DNA of 64,000 nucleotides from Sphingopyxis macrogoltabida (GTDB taxonomy: Bacteria > Pseudomonadota > Alphaproteobacteria > Sphingomonadales > Sphingomonadaceae): contig NZ_CP012700.1 of the NCBI RefSeq assembly GCF_001307295.1, forward strand, positions 561,001 to 625,000, in the 5' to 3' direction. Below, piece after piece: positions 50,807 through 62,362 of this stretch. Both the position numbers and the translations under genes were made by a program. How positions within the stretch are numbered: position 1 is the stretch's first letter; each line of letters begins with the position of its first letter. The notes under the pieces were generated by a model. That model was not told where the DNA came from. It was given only the letters and a program-made list of their open reading frames with translations, and did no database searches.

Positions 50807-52050
50807 ATGCACCGACGGCAATTCCTCGGCACCGCGGCATTCGGCGGGCTGGCGGCGGCGTTACCCGTTCCGGTGGTTGCGGCCGACACGACGGGCCTTC
50901 CCAACCTTGCCGCCAAGGCGGTCCCGATCGGCCGCGACGAACGCATGGCGCGCATCGCCAAGGCGAAGGAGCTGATGCGCGCGAATGATATCGGTGCGCT
51001 GCTGATCGAGCGGGATCGAGCCTCATCTATTTCACCGGGGTCGAATGGTGGCGCAGCGAGCGACTGACCGCCGCGGTGCTGACGCGCGAGGGCGAGGTCG
51101 CGATCGTCACGCCTTTCTTCGAGGAACCGTCGGTGCGCGAAAGTCTCGGCGTTGATGCCGAGGTGCTGACATGGAATGAGGACGAGAACCCGCTCGCCGC
51201 GGTCGCGACATGGCTCGGCAAGCGCGGGCTGACCAAGGGCAGGATCGGGGTCGAGGAGACGGTGCGCTATTTCGCGGTCGACGGCCTCGAAAAGGCGATG
51301 CCCGAGGTAAAGGTTGTCAACGGCGCGCCGGTCGTGCGCGGCTGCCGGATGCACAAGTCGCCTGCGGAGATCGCGCTGATGCAGATCGCCGCCGACATCA
51401 CCATGGCGGCCTATCGCCACACTGCGCCGCGGATCGAGGCGGGGATGACCCCGGCCGACATCGGCGCGATCATGCGCGCGGCGACGGTGGCGCTCGGCGG
51501 CAAGAGCGAATTCGAACTGATCCTGCTCGGCGAGGCAAGCGCCTATCCGCACGGGTCGGGCAAGCCGCAGGCGGTGAAGGATGGTGAGGTCGTGCTGATG
51601 GACTGCGGCGCGACCGTCCATGGCTATCAGTCGGACATTTCGCGCAGCTTCGTCCATGGCAAGGCCAGCGCCCGCCAGCGCGAGGTCTGGGACCAGATGC
51701 GCAAGGGGCAGGACGTCGCCTTTGCCGCGGCAAAGCTCGGCACGCCGGCGGGGCGTGTCGACGATGCGGTGCGCGGCTTCTATCAGAATCTGGGATGGGG
51801 CCCGGGCTACCGGCTTCCCGGTACCTCGCACCGCACCGGCCATGGCATCGGTCTCGACGGGCATGAGCCGGTAAACCTCGTCCACGGCGAAACGACGCCG
51901 CTGGCGCCGGGCATGTGCTTTTCGAACGAACCCGGCATCTATATCCCCGGCGAATTCGGCATCCGGCTGGAGGATTGTTTTTACATGACCGACAGCGGGC
52001 CGAAATGGTTCAGCGAGCCGCCGCCGTCGATCGACCAGCCTTTCAGTTAG
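50807..52050 (+). pseudogene. M24-family Xaa-Pro-type peptidase, interrupted by a one-base frameshift
   Basis: The N-terminal 70 codons (ATG 50807) encode a twin-arginine-like leader (HRRQFLGTAAFGG) and the start of the creatinase N-domain. The frame shifts at the GGG run at 51012-51014. Adding one G restores LLIERGSSLIYFTGVEWWRS into the second frame (to 52050). The peptidase domain keeps the metal ligands: Asp in LMDCGAT and YQSDISRSF, His in HRTGHGIG, Glu in FSNEPGIYIP and IRLEDCF. It would cleave X-Pro peptides in the periplasm. It is either a recent pseudogene or a homopolymer sequencing error. Confidence 0.85.
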
Positions 52051-52091
52051 ATTTCCCTCCCTCAAAGGGAGAGGAGAGTCAGGCGGCCGCG

Positions 52092-52946
52092 CTATAAGTG
52101 ATCGGGAGCGTTCGGACGCTGGACGAGGCTGACGAGCACGAACGAGATGATCATCAGCAGGTACCAGCTCCCGAGCTTGTCCAGCCCGACCATGTGCCAG
52201 CCGTCGTCCTGGCTAGGATAGGTCCAGGCGCGCGCGAAGGTGCCGATATTTTCGGCGAACCAGATGAAGAGCGCGACGAGGGCCCAGCCGACGAGCAGCG
52301 GCATGCGGCGGTGGGTGTGCAGGGGACGGAACCACACCTGGCAGCGCCAGAAGAGCAGCGCGGTCGCCGCGAACAGCAGCCAGCGGATATCGTACAGCCA
52401 GTGATGCGCGAAAAAATTGACGTAGATCGCGGCGGCGAGTGCATAACTTGCCCATGCTGGCGGGTAGCCGGTGTAGCGAAAGTCGAAGATCCGCCAGACG
52501 CGCGCGATGTAGCTGCCGACCGCTGCGTACATGAAGCCCGAGAAAAGCGGCACCGCGCCGATATGGAGCAGGCTCGCTTCGGGATATTGCCACGATCCCG
52601 CGGCGGTCTTGAACAGCTCCATCACCGTGCCGACGATGTGGAAGATCAGGATGACAATGGCTTCTTTCGGCGTTTCGAGCCGGAAGGCGAGCATGCCGAG
52701 CTGGATCAGCACCGCGCCGATGGTGATCGCGTCGTAGCGGTGGAGCGGCGCGCCGTCGGGCCAGAACAGGTGCGTGCCGAGGAGCAGCGCGAGCATCAGT
52801 CCGCCGAACAGGCATGCCCAGCCCTGTTTGAAGCCGAAGGCGAGAAATTCGAGGAACCAGCCGCGCGGCCCGGGTTCGACGGCCATCGCTTCGAGGCGGG
52901 CGCGGACGGCGTGGAAGCGGCTGTGACCGCGTCCGGCGTCAGACAT
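52092..52946 (-). CDS. DUF817 integral membrane protein
   Basis: The 284-residue protein has about eight hydrophobic segments and the DUF817 hallmarks KEAIVILIFHIVGTVMELFKT, GSWQYPE, FSGFMYAAVGSY and WFAENIGTFARAWTYPSQ. Function is unknown. It overlaps the Amj-like gene by 8 bp and is co-transcribed with it. Confidence 0.85.
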   Translation of the reverse strand: MSDAGRGHSRFHAVRARLEAMAVEPGPRGWFLEFLAFGFKQGWACLFGGLMLALLLGTHLFWPDGAPLHRYDAITIGAVLIQLGMLAFRLETPKEAIVILIFHIVGTVMELFKTAAGSWQYPEASLLHIGAVPLFSGFMYAAVGSYIARVWRIFDFRYTGYPPAWASYALAAAIYVNFFAHHWLYDIRWLLFAATALLFWRCQVWFRPLHTHRRMPLLVGWALVALFIWFAENIGTFARAWTYPSQDDGWHMVGLDKLGSWYLLMIISFVLVSLVQRPNAPDHL

Positions 52947-53745
52947 GCACCGAGACCCACGCGATCAGCATCGCGGCGGGGAGCAGCAATGCCTGCGCAA
53001 GGACCGTTCCGGCGAGTCGGCTCAGCGAGATGAAGGTGATCGCGCGGCGGAAATCGGCCTCGTCGACTTTTCCTTCGACCGCGTCGTCGGTCATCACCGA
53101 CAGTTGCGGGTCGATGAAGGCGAACAGAAGGATCGTCGCGAAGCCGTTGATCAGCGCCGAAAGCTGCGATGCGGTGACGCGAAACTCGGGGGCGAGATAG
53201 CCGGCGTAGAGGGAGGCGACGACACCGACGGCGAGCAGCGACTGCGCGAGGCAGTTGGCGATCAGCACGCCCCAGCCGATGCCCTTCGGCATATGCCAGC
53301 CCTTGAGGTGCGACAGGCTGGGGAAGCGGAGCGACTGGCGGAGCGTCCTGAGGCCGCTCGGGCTGGCGGCCTTGAGCGCGAGCTTCGTCGTAGAGCGATT
53401 GTCCTGGTACCAGCCGATCGCCGCGGCGAACATCCGCTGACCGGTGGGGACGAGCAGGATGCCGACCAGGGTCGCGATGCTCGCCGCCGCGAGCACGAAC
53501 TGCATGTCGACGAACAGCGAGGCGCCGCTGCCGTCGTGGATGCGCGTCTCGATGCGCTTGGCGAGGAACGGGCCGAGGAAGCTGTTCGAGGTGCGCGAGA
53601 AGAGGACGAGGATATTGAACAGCGCGAAGGACATCGCGATCCGCCGCGTCCGCACCCCGGCGATGCGCGCCGCATAAGCCAGCGCACCGATCAGGTTGAT
53701 GAAGCCGGTGAGCAACAGGATGGTGACGAGGGGGAGGTCGATCAT
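52939..53745 (-). CDS. Amj-family (DUF2837) lipid II flippase-like membrane protein
   Basis: The 268-residue polytopic protein has the Amj-type N-terminus (INLIGALAYAARIAGVRTRRIAMSF, then FNILVLFSRTSN) and several further TM helices. Amj in Bacillus is an alternative to MurJ that flips lipid II. Whether it works this way here is inferred. The gene is upstream of DUF817 in one operon. Confidence 0.78.
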   Translation of the reverse strand: MIDLPLVTILLLTGFINLIGALAYAARIAGVRTRRIAMSFALFNILVLFSRTSNSFLGPFLAKRIETRIHDGSGASLFVDMQFVLAAASIATLVGILLVPTGQRMFAAAIGWYQDNRSTTKLALKAASPSGLRTLRQSLRFPSLSHLKGWHMPKGIGWGVLIANCLAQSLLAVGVVASLYAGYLAPEFRVTASQLSALINGFATILLFAFIDPQLSVMTDDAVEGKVDEADFRRAITFISLSRLAGTVLAQALLLPAAMLIAWVSVHV

Positions 53746-53786
53746 CGCCGGGGATTAGCTGTGCGCGTGCATCATTTCGAGCGAAT

Positions 53787-54479
53787 TCACTCGGGATCGT
53801 CGACCGGCATGTCGGCCGCGACGAACCGGCCCGTGTCCGGGTCCCGCTCGAAGGCGCTGCCGACCGGTGCGTCGATCAGGTGCAGCCAGCTGTCGTCGCG
53901 GTTCAGCACGGCGCCGAGAGCGACATAGCTGAACGGCGCGTTGCCGCTCTCGATGTCGGACATATCGGGGGGATCGCTCTCGATCCGCCAGCCGCTGTCG
54001 GAAAAATTGTCGTCGTCGCGCGGCGGATCGGGCTCTTCGCGATACAGAAATTCGACCTTGCGGCGGCCGTCGAGGATCGCATTATCGACGAAACAGCGGT
54101 CCCAATAATCGCGCCGTTCGGGTGTCGGGGGTGGCGGTACGGTGCGATTATCGTCCCACATGATGTCGATGATGTGCTCGCGGTCGAAGCTCACGCGATC
54201 GCCGGCCTTCAATTGCGGCATGTCGCCCGGATGATTGTCGAGCGTCCCGGCCAGATGCGCGCCGTCGGCCGCGGTGACGATCACCCACATGCGTTCGACC
54301 TCCCATTGGCCGGCGGGGATCGAACGAAACATCAGCTTGACGAGATCGCCGGGTGCGACCGCGAGCAGTTCGTTTTCGGACGGCAGTTCGAAGGTATAGG
54401 GCGCATTTTCGGCGACCGGCCGCGGGTCTTCGATCGCGTATCGGCCAAACAGGCGCCGGATCAACGACGGCAGCGCCAT
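53787..54479 (-). CDS. DUF2314/Imm33-like domain protein
   Basis: The 230-residue soluble protein has an N-terminal DUF2314-like half (VKLMFRSIPAGQWEVERMWVIV; LKAGDRVSFDREHIIDIMW). The C-terminal half resembles Imm33/DUF2185 (DSGWRIESDPPDMSDIES, then WLHLIDAPVGSAFERD). Imm33 proteins are predicted immunity proteins. It starts 7 bp after the VWA gene stop. No toxin gene is next to it, so a housekeeping role is equally possible. Confidence 0.65.
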   Translation of the reverse strand: MALPSLIRRLFGRYAIEDPRPVAENAPYTFELPSENELLAVAPGDLVKLMFRSIPAGQWEVERMWVIVTAADGAHLAGTLDNHPGDMPQLKAGDRVSFDREHIIDIMWDDNRTVPPPPTPERRDYWDRCFVDNAILDGRRKVEFLYREEPDPPRDDDNFSDSGWRIESDPPDMSDIESGNAPFSYVALGAVLNRDDSWLHLIDAPVGSAFERDPDTGRFVAADMPVDDPE

Positions 54480-54486
54480 GCGCCGT

Positions 54487-55665
54487 TCAATGCTTTCGCG
54501 TCAGCTCGCGCATCGCATCGTCGAGCCCCGCGAGGGTCAGCGGATACATGCGGTCGCTCATCAGCTGTTTGATCAGCTTCACCGACTGGGTGTAGCCCCA
54601 ATGCGCCTCGGGCACCGGATTGAGCCACACCGCGGCGGGATAGACATGGGTGATGCGCTGGAGCCAGACCGCCCCTGACTCTTCGTTGAAATGTTCGACG
54701 CTGCCGCCCGGATGGGTGATTTCATAGGCGCTCATCGACGCGTCGCCGACGAAGATCACCTTATAATCATGGCCATATTTGTGGAGGATGTCCCACATCT
54801 GGTGGCGTTCGGACCAGCGGCGCTTATTATCCTTCCACACGCCCTCGTACGGGCAATTGTGGAAATAGAAGAATTCGAGATTCTTGAATTCGGTCGTCGC
54901 GGCGCTGAAGAGTTCCTCGCAGAGCTTGATGAACGGGTCCATCGATCCACCGACGTCGAGGAACAGCAGCAGCTTGACCGCGTTGCGCCGTTCGGGGCGC
55001 ATCTTGATGTCGAGCCAGCCCTGCCGCGCCGTGCCGTCGATCGTGCCCGGGATGTCGAGCTCGTCGGCCGCGCCCTCGCGTGCGAACTTGCGCAGGCGGC
55101 GGAGCGCGATCTTGATGTTGCGGGTGCCAAGTTCCTTGGTGTTGTCGAGGTTCTGGAATTCGCGCTTTTCCCAGACCTTCAAAGCCCTCTTGTGCTTGCT
55201 CTCGCCGCCGATCCGCACGCCCTCGGGGTTATAGCCCGAATTGCCGAAGGGGCTGGTGCCGCCGGTCCCGATCCACTTGCTGCCGCCTTCGTGGCGCTTC
55301 TGCTGTTCCTCAAGCCGCTCTTTCAGCGTCTCCATGATCTTGTCCCAGTCGCCGAGCGATTCGATCGCCGCCATTTCCTCGGGCGTCAGGAATTTCTCGG
55401 CGACCGCCTTCAGCCAGTCGGCGGGGACGTCGACCGGGTTCTGGCCGTAATCGGAAATGATGCCCTTGAAGACTTTGTTGAACACCTGATCGAAGCGGTC
55501 GAGCAAGCCCTCGTCCTTCACGTAGATGGCGCGGCTGAGGTAGTAGAATTGCTCGGGGCTGCGGTCGATCACCTCGCGGTCGAGCGCCTCCAGCAGCATC
55601 AGATGCTCTTTCAGGCTGGCGGGAATGCCCGCCGCGCGAAGCTCGTCGAGAAAGCCGAAAAACAT
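54487..55665 (-). CDS. VWA-domain protein (CoxE-like)
   Basis: The 392-residue protein has an N-terminal helical region and a C-terminal von Willebrand A domain with a MIDAS motif (LFLDVGGSMDPF). Conserved segments include RNIKIALRRLRKFAREGA and IFVGDASMSAYEI. The family pairs with MoxR AAA+ ATPases as metal-insertion or chaperone modules, and a MoxR gene lies 2 kb away (57761). The linker (FGNSGYNPEGVRIGGES) is typical. Confidence 0.88.
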   Translation of the reverse strand: MFFGFLDELRAAGIPASLKEHLMLLEALDREVIDRSPEQFYYLSRAIYVKDEGLLDRFDQVFNKVFKGIISDYGQNPVDVPADWLKAVAEKFLTPEEMAAIESLGDWDKIMETLKERLEEQQKRHEGGSKWIGTGGTSPFGNSGYNPEGVRIGGESKHKRALKVWEKREFQNLDNTKELGTRNIKIALRRLRKFAREGAADELDIPGTIDGTARQGWLDIKMRPERRNAVKLLLFLDVGGSMDPFIKLCEELFSAATTEFKNLEFFYFHNCPYEGVWKDNKRRWSERHQMWDILHKYGHDYKVIFVGDASMSAYEITHPGGSVEHFNEESGAVWLQRITHVYPAAVWLNPVPEAHWGYTQSVKLIKQLMSDRMYPLTLAGLDDAMRELTRKH

Positions 55666-55812
55666 GGCTCAGGGGTACTCTGTCGCGGGGAAGGGTGCAA
55701 CTGCTTTACGTAAACGGAAAGTGCGGGCACCCAAAGCCGTCGCTTCGCCCATTGACCACGCGTTAACCATTATCGGTCATCACCCGAAGATTAATCCAGA
55801 GTGGGTGGCGCA

Positions 55813-57210
55813 ATGAAATTCGATCCGATCGACCCGGCGGCTCCGATCCTCGACCAATCGGTCGCGAGCGACTGTGGCGCGCTTGCCGTCGGCTGCAGCG
55901 ACGCGGCCGGCCGGATCAAGCGCGCGACCGACCAGATGGAACGCCAGATCGGCGAGCTCGGGCAGCTCGAGGACTATGTCGTCGGCCTCGAGGCCGACCA
56001 GCGTCAGATCGCCGATTCGACCGACGAGGCGAAGCTGCTGTCGGCGCGCGCGTGCGAACAGCTCGACGCCGGTGCCGAGCGCGTCAACGCGGCGGTCACC
56101 GAATTCCGCTCGGTGATCGATCTCGTTGCGCGGCTTGGCGCGCATGTCACCAATTTTGCTGCGGTCATGGAGCAGGTGCAGCAGGTCAGCCAGTCGATCG
56201 AGTCGATCGCCAAGACCACCAACATGCTGGCACTCAACGCTGCGATCGAGGCCGAGCGCGCGGGCGACGCCGGACGCACCTTTGCGGTCGTCGCCGCCGA
56301 GGTGAAGAAGCTGGCGCAGAACACGCGCAGCGCGACCGACGAAATCCGCCGCAGCATCGGCAGCCTCGCGGCCGAAGCGGGCGGGCTGGTCGCCGAAATC
56401 CAGTCGGGGGTCGAACAGTCGAGCCGCGCCGAGGCGCAGTTCGAAACGATCACCGACGCGCTGCACGACGCGACGCATCTGGTGGCGTTGCTCGACGACC
56501 AGAGCGACCGGATCGCGCAGAGTTCGGCGATGGTTCACGCCAATGGCGCCAAGGTGCGCGGCGCGCTCGGCCGCGTCGTCGCGTCGGTGCGCGAAAATGG
56601 CGCGACGCTGGGCGAAACGCACGACAGCATCTTGTCGATGGAGCATGTGTCGAACCGCATGTTCAACGCGGTGATCTCGGCCGGGGTCAGCCCGCAGGAT
56701 TCGGCGATCGTCGAGCTTGCCGCGCAGGTGCGCGATGAGTTCGTTGCGCTCGCCGAAGGCGCGATCGCCGCGGGCAGGCTGTCGATGGAGCAGGTTTTCG
56801 ATACCGATTATGTCCGCGTGCCGGGGTCGAACCCCGAACGTTTCCGCACCAGCCTCTGCGACTGGGCCGATATCCATTGGCGGCCGCTGTTCGACCGCAT
56901 CGTCGCCGAGCATCCCGAAATCAAGATGTCGTCGGCGAGCGACATCAACGGTTTCCTGCCGACGCATGTCACCGACTGCTCGCGCGCGCCGACGGGCGAT
57001 GTCGCCCACGACACCGCCCACTGCCGCAACGGCCGCATCCTCTATGACGAAGCCGACGCGGCCGCCAAACGCAGCACGGCGCCCTTTTTCATGATGGTCT
57101 ATCGCCAGGAAGGCGACGGGATCAATTACGTGACGGTGCGCAACGTCTATATGCCGGCGGTGATCAACGGCCGCCGCTGGGGCGATGTCGAGGTGGCTTA
57201 CCAGCTGTAA
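55813..57210 (+). CDS. Soluble methyl-accepting-chemotaxis-like protein with C-terminal sensor domain
   Basis: The 465-residue protein lacks TM segments. The signalling hairpin is visible ([20 protein letters not shown], then [17 protein letters not shown]). The C-terminus holds a Cache-like domain ([39 protein letters not shown]). The order is reversed relative to classical receptors (sensor after signalling). It may couple to CheA in the cytoplasm or act in another pathway. No che genes are nearby. Confidence 0.82.
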   Translation: MKFDPIDPAAPILDQSVASDCGALAVGCSDAAGRIKRATDQMERQIGELGQLEDYVVGLEADQRQIADSTDEAKLLSARACEQLDAGAERVNAAVTEFRSVIDLVARLGAHVTNFAAVMEQVQQVSQSIESIAKTTNMLALNAAIEAERAGDAGRTFAVVAAEVKKLAQNTRSATDEIRRSIGSLAAEAGGLVAEIQSGVEQSSRAEAQFETITDALHDATHLVALLDDQSDRIAQSSAMVHANGAKVRGALGRVVASVRENGATLGETHDSILSMEHVSNRMFNAVISAGVSPQDSAIVELAAQVRDEFVALAEGAIAAGRLSMEQVFDTDYVRVPGSNPERFRTSLCDWADIHWRPLFDRIVAEHPEIKMSSASDINGFLPTHVTDCSRAPTGDVAHDTAHCRNGRILYDEADAAAKRSTAPFFMMVYRQEGDGINYVTVRNVYMPAVINGRRWGDVEVAYQL

Positions 57211-57224
57211 AGTTGGTTTTGATC

Positions 57225-57758
57225 TTATGTATCACGCCAACCCGCGCGCCAGAGATACAATCGCAAGGTGCGCATCGCAGATTCGATTTCAAGGATACTC
57301 GTGTGCCACTCGCCCAAGGGCATTATAATGCGGTTTGAGCCAAAAGGGTGAGTCAGCGACCGGATGCGATGCCGTAATCGTAGATCGATGACGCAATCAT
57401 TCGCGCCGCGAAAGCTACGCTTGTCAAACTTGAATTGCTCGATTTCGCTCCAAGGAATTTCAAGAGGACAGATGTTGCGGTTGAGGGTCAATCCCGAAGG
57501 TGCGATGCGAATGTCAAAGCCTTGCGAACTTCCCCATCCTCGACAGAGGTGTGACCACCCGCTGATGAAACCGATCAAGGCAAACACACTGCAAAGGAAT
57601 TTGAACGCGATTTCGATCCACACGGAACCTGAACTGGGAAGAAGGGGCGCAGCGGCAAACAGCGCGCTTAGCGCGATATTGCGCCAACCGAGGAAGACTT
57701 CTTTCTCGCGCGAGAAAACGGACAGCTCGACAATTTCGTCAACGGCCGCAGCCGTCAT
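57225..57758 (-). CDS. Membrane protein with PH-like C-terminus, unknown function
   Basis: The 177-residue protein has two hydrophobic segments (NIALSALFAAAPLLP and FLCSVFALIGFISGW). A beta-rich tail (FDIRIAPSGLTLNRNICPLEIPWSEIEQFKF) resembles bacterial PH-like domains. Its GC content looks lower than neighbouring genes. It begins 2 bp after the MoxR stop and converges with the chemoreceptor-like gene. It may be a later insertion into the MoxR-VWA neighbourhood. Confidence 0.6.
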   Translation of the reverse strand: MTAAAVDEIVELSVFSREKEVFLGWRNIALSALFAAAPLLPSSGSVWIEIAFKFLCSVFALIGFISGWSHLCRGWGSSQGFDIRIAPSGLTLNRNICPLEIPWSEIEQFKFDKRSFRGANDCVIDLRLRHRIRSLTHPFGSNRIIMPLGEWHTSILEIESAMRTLRLYLWRAGWRDT

Positions 57759-57760
57759 CT

Positions 57761-58606
57761 TTAGCCGCCCTGCCGCCGCGCCATGAAGGCGAGCTTTTCG
57801 AACAACATCACATCCTGCTCGTTCTTGAGCAGCGCGCCGTGGAGCGGCGGGATCGCTTTGCCGACGTCTCGGTTCTGTAGCACTTCGAGCGGCATGTCCT
57901 CGTTGAGGAGCAGCTTCAGCCAGTCGATCAGCTCGCTGGTCGAGGGTTTCTTCTTGAGCCCCGGAACTTCGCGGACTTCGTAGAAGATGTCCATCGCGCG
58001 GCTGACCAGCGTCTTCTGGATGCCGGGGAAATGGACCTCGACGATCTCCGCCATCGTGTCGCGATCGGGGAATTTGATATAGTGGAAGAAGCAGCGGCGC
58101 AGGAAGGCGTCGGGCAGTTCCTTTTCGTTGTTCGAGGTGATGACGACGATCGGGCGTTCCTTGGCGACGATCGTCTGGTCGGTCTCGTAGACGTGGAAGG
58201 CCATGCGATCGAGTTCCTGGAGCAGGTCGTTCGGGAATTCGATGTCAGCCTTGTCGATCTCGTCGATCAGCAGCACGGGCAGCTTGGGCGAGGTGAAGGC
58301 CTCCCACAATTTGCCCTTCCGGATATAGTTGCGGATGTCGTGGACGCGCTCTTCGCCGAGCTGGCCGTCGCGCAGGCGCGCGACCGCGTCATATTCGTAG
58401 AGGCCCTGCTGCGCCTTGGTCGTCGACTTGATGTTCCAGGTGATTAGCGGGGCATCGAAGGCTTTCGCGATTTCCTCGGCGAGCACGGTCTTGCCGGTGC
58501 CAGGTTCGCCTTTCACGAGCAAAGGGCGGCGCAGCAAGGTCGCGGCGTTGACGGCGACCTTCAGGTCGTCGGTGGCGATATAGGCGCTGGTTCCTTCGAA
58601 GCGCAT
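57761..58606 (-). CDS. MoxR-family AAA+ ATPase
   Basis: The 281-residue protein has Walker A (KGEPGTGKTVLAEEIA), Walker B (VLLIDEIDKAD), sensor 1 (VITSNNEKELPDAFLRRCFF) and a C-terminal lid domain. MoxR ATPases work with VWA proteins as chaperones for metal-cofactor assembly or envelope functions. The likely partner is the VWA protein at 54487. Confidence 0.93.
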   Translation of the reverse strand: MRFEGTSAYIATDDLKVAVNAATLLRRPLLVKGEPGTGKTVLAEEIAKAFDAPLITWNIKSTTKAQQGLYEYDAVARLRDGQLGEERVHDIRNYIRKGKLWEAFTSPKLPVLLIDEIDKADIEFPNDLLQELDRMAFHVYETDQTIVAKERPIVVITSNNEKELPDAFLRRCFFHYIKFPDRDTMAEIVEVHFPGIQKTLVSRAMDIFYEVREVPGLKKKPSTSELIDWLKLLLNEDMPLEVLQNRDVGKAIPPLHGALLKNEQDVMLFEKLAFMARRQGG

Positions 58607-58711
58607 GGGCGGAGAGCCTTTCCCTTAACGTGAACGTCAATCAGGGCGGGCATAGCGAGGGAGGATGGGCGGTGCAAGTAAACAGGCGTTGCCGCCCGCC
58701 GCGGCGTCGGC

Positions 58712-59383
58712 TCAGGCGTCGTGCCGGCTGGCGGCGCGGGCGGCGAGCAGGTCCCAGAGGCCGCTATGCTGGGTAATCAGTTGCTGGGCGCCGAAAACCA
58801 TGGCGCGCTCGACCGCGGGGCTGTCGGCGATCGTCGCGGCGAGCCGGGCGGTGTCGCGCAGGTCGGGCAGGGTGCAGCGCGGCGAGTTCATGTCGAGCCG
58901 CTGCGCGCTGATGTCGAGCAGGACGCGGATCGTCCGCCAGTCGAGCGTCAGCGCGATCGCGGCGCCCACCGCGCAGCCGTGCCGGTCGGATTCAGCGAGC
59001 ATGTCGAGCGCCTTGCACTGCGCGCTGACCGCGGACTCGCTCTGTGCCTGTCCCTGCGTGCTCGGCACCGGGCCGACGGCGGCGGCGATCTTCGACAGGA
59101 AGGCACGTTCCTGTGCGAAGGCATCGGCGGCTTCGTCCATCCACTGGCGCGAGGCAGGGTCGACCGCCTTGCGCGCGGCGTGATCGATGACGCCGGGATA
59201 GCGGCCGTGGAGGAGGCAGAGGAAATGGACGGCGTCGGCGAGGTTTCGCATCGCGTCCGGGCCGCTCGACAGCGCGCCCGAGCGGACATGCGGATGCGCA
59301 CCGGTGCCCTCGCTCGCGACGAGCGAATCGAGCATTTCGGCGACATCGCGTGGCGGCAGCTTGGGCTGGGTCGACTGGCTCAA
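58712..59383 (-). CDS. Conserved hypothetical protein, mostly helical
   Basis: The 223-residue protein is rich in Ala and helix, with no recognised domain. The TTG at 59383 is selected because GAGGA lies upstream at proper spacing; the frame remains open further upstream. Conserved-looking stretches include RNLADAVHFLCLLHGRYPGVIDHAA and ALTLDWRTIRVLLDISAQRL. A cytoplasmic location is likely. I do not recognise the function. Confidence 0.65.
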   Translation of the reverse strand: MSQSTQPKLPPRDVAEMLDSLVASEGTGAHPHVRSGALSSGPDAMRNLADAVHFLCLLHGRYPGVIDHAARKAVDPASRQWMDEAADAFAQERAFLSKIAAAVGPVPSTQGQAQSESAVSAQCKALDMLAESDRHGCAVGAAIALTLDWRTIRVLLDISAQRLDMNSPRCTLPDLRDTARLAATIADSPAVERAMVFGAQQLITQHSGLWDLLAARAASRHDA

Positions 59384-59533
59384 CGCTTGATCCTCGCATG
59401 CGGCGCGGGTGATGAACCCGCCCCCTTCTGGAATTCCGGCGATGAGTCTTAGGGCAACGTCGTAAACGTCGCGTTTATAAGCGCCGCCGGAACAGGCCAA
59501 TGCTGTGCCGGTGCGGGACGGTCCGAAAATAAA

Positions 59534-59566
59534 GGGACCGGCAAGCGCAAGGTGCTTGCCGGTCCC
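59534..59566 (-). terminator. Rho-independent terminator of the PspC gene
   Basis: A 13-bp perfect stem (GGGACCGGCAAGC / GCTTGCCGGTCCC, 7-base loop) is followed on the minus strand by TTTATTTT. It lies 78 bp past the PspC-gene stop. The rest of the region between 59384 and 59643 shows no other gene. Confidence 0.8.
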
Positions 59567-59643
59567 GGTTGGCTATGGCGCCAGTGGACGTCAGGGAGCC
59601 GGGAGCGGGTCAGACGGGGAGAGGGAGCCCGGCCCGCGCCCAA

Positions 59644-59937
59644 TCAGGCGGCGAGAGCGAGTTCGCCGGTCGCCGGAGCGGCGGGGGCGATCGCGGCGGG
59701 CTGGGCCGCCGCCGGAGCTGCATCGCCGAGCTTCGCGGGGAAGAGGAAGCGCGACGCGAGCACCGCGACGCCGAGCGCGAAATAGCCGATGAAGGTCTGG
59801 ACCGGGAAGAAGAAGAGCGGCGCGACGAAGGCGAGGCGCAGCCACAGCGGGTTGAAGCCGAAGTCCTGGCCAACGGCCTCGCAGATCCCGAAGAAGGTGT
59901 CGCGGCGGCGGAAGAGGTTGGTGGTTTCGTTTTCCAT
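59644..59937 (-). CDS. PspC-domain envelope stress protein
   Basis: The 97-residue protein has the PspC signature (NLFRRRDTFFGICEAVGQDF, then FNPLWLRLAFVAPLFFF). One to two TM segments follow (VQTFIGYFALGVAVLASRFLF), then an Ala/Pro-rich tail. PspC proteins take part in phage-shock type membrane stress responses. ATG 59937 is chosen; the 38 extra upstream codons lack PspC character. Confidence 0.85.
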   Translation of the reverse strand: MENETTNLFRRRDTFFGICEAVGQDFGFNPLWLRLAFVAPLFFFPVQTFIGYFALGVAVLASRFLFPAKLGDAAPAAAQPAAIAPAAPATGELALAA

Positions 59938-60261
59938 CTTTTTGTCTTTCCTGTGGCTGCGGGCCCTGCGCCGCGGCGATGCCAAGTGCATCGCAAAGGC
60001 CGTGCCAGTTTCTGCAGTCCCCGGTTTTCCGGGATTTTTTATGTCAGCCAAGCGGGGCTGCGCCGTCCTGAGTGCGAACCGATTCCCATTATGCGGGAAT
60101 GATTGCCATTCGATGGCGTGCGCTTTCTCGTCGTTGAAGCGCTCCGCATCGCGATGACGGCCGGCATCTGGGGCGCAAATGTGAAGATTTAAAGAGGGCG
60201 AGCGTAAAAAATTGTGCAGTGCACCATTCGATCAAGGCTTTGATCGAAAGTGCAAAATGAA
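59938..60261. other. Intergenic region upstream of the PspC gene
   Basis: About 320 bases without a supported gene. Two small hairpins are visible: CCCGG-N4-CCGGG near 60018-60031, and ATTCCC-N7-GGGAAT near 60085-60103. The region should hold the promoter of the PspC gene on the minus strand; no strong match is evident to me. Confidence 0.4.
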
Positions 60262-60287
60262 ACACCCCGCCGGTGAGGGCGGGGTGT
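60262..60287 (-). terminator. Rho-independent terminator of rpoD
   Basis: The stem ACACCCCGCC / GGCGGGGTGT (10 bp) has a short loop. On the minus strand it is followed by TTTCATTTTGC. It sits 25 bp downstream of the rpoD stop. Confidence 0.85.
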
Positions 60288-60312
60288 CTGGTGTCCGGAA
60301 GCTTGCCGAAGC

Positions 60313-62328
<2,016 letters not shown>

Positions 62329-62362
62329 ATCTGTTCCTGCCTAGGGGCATCAAGTGGGTCGG

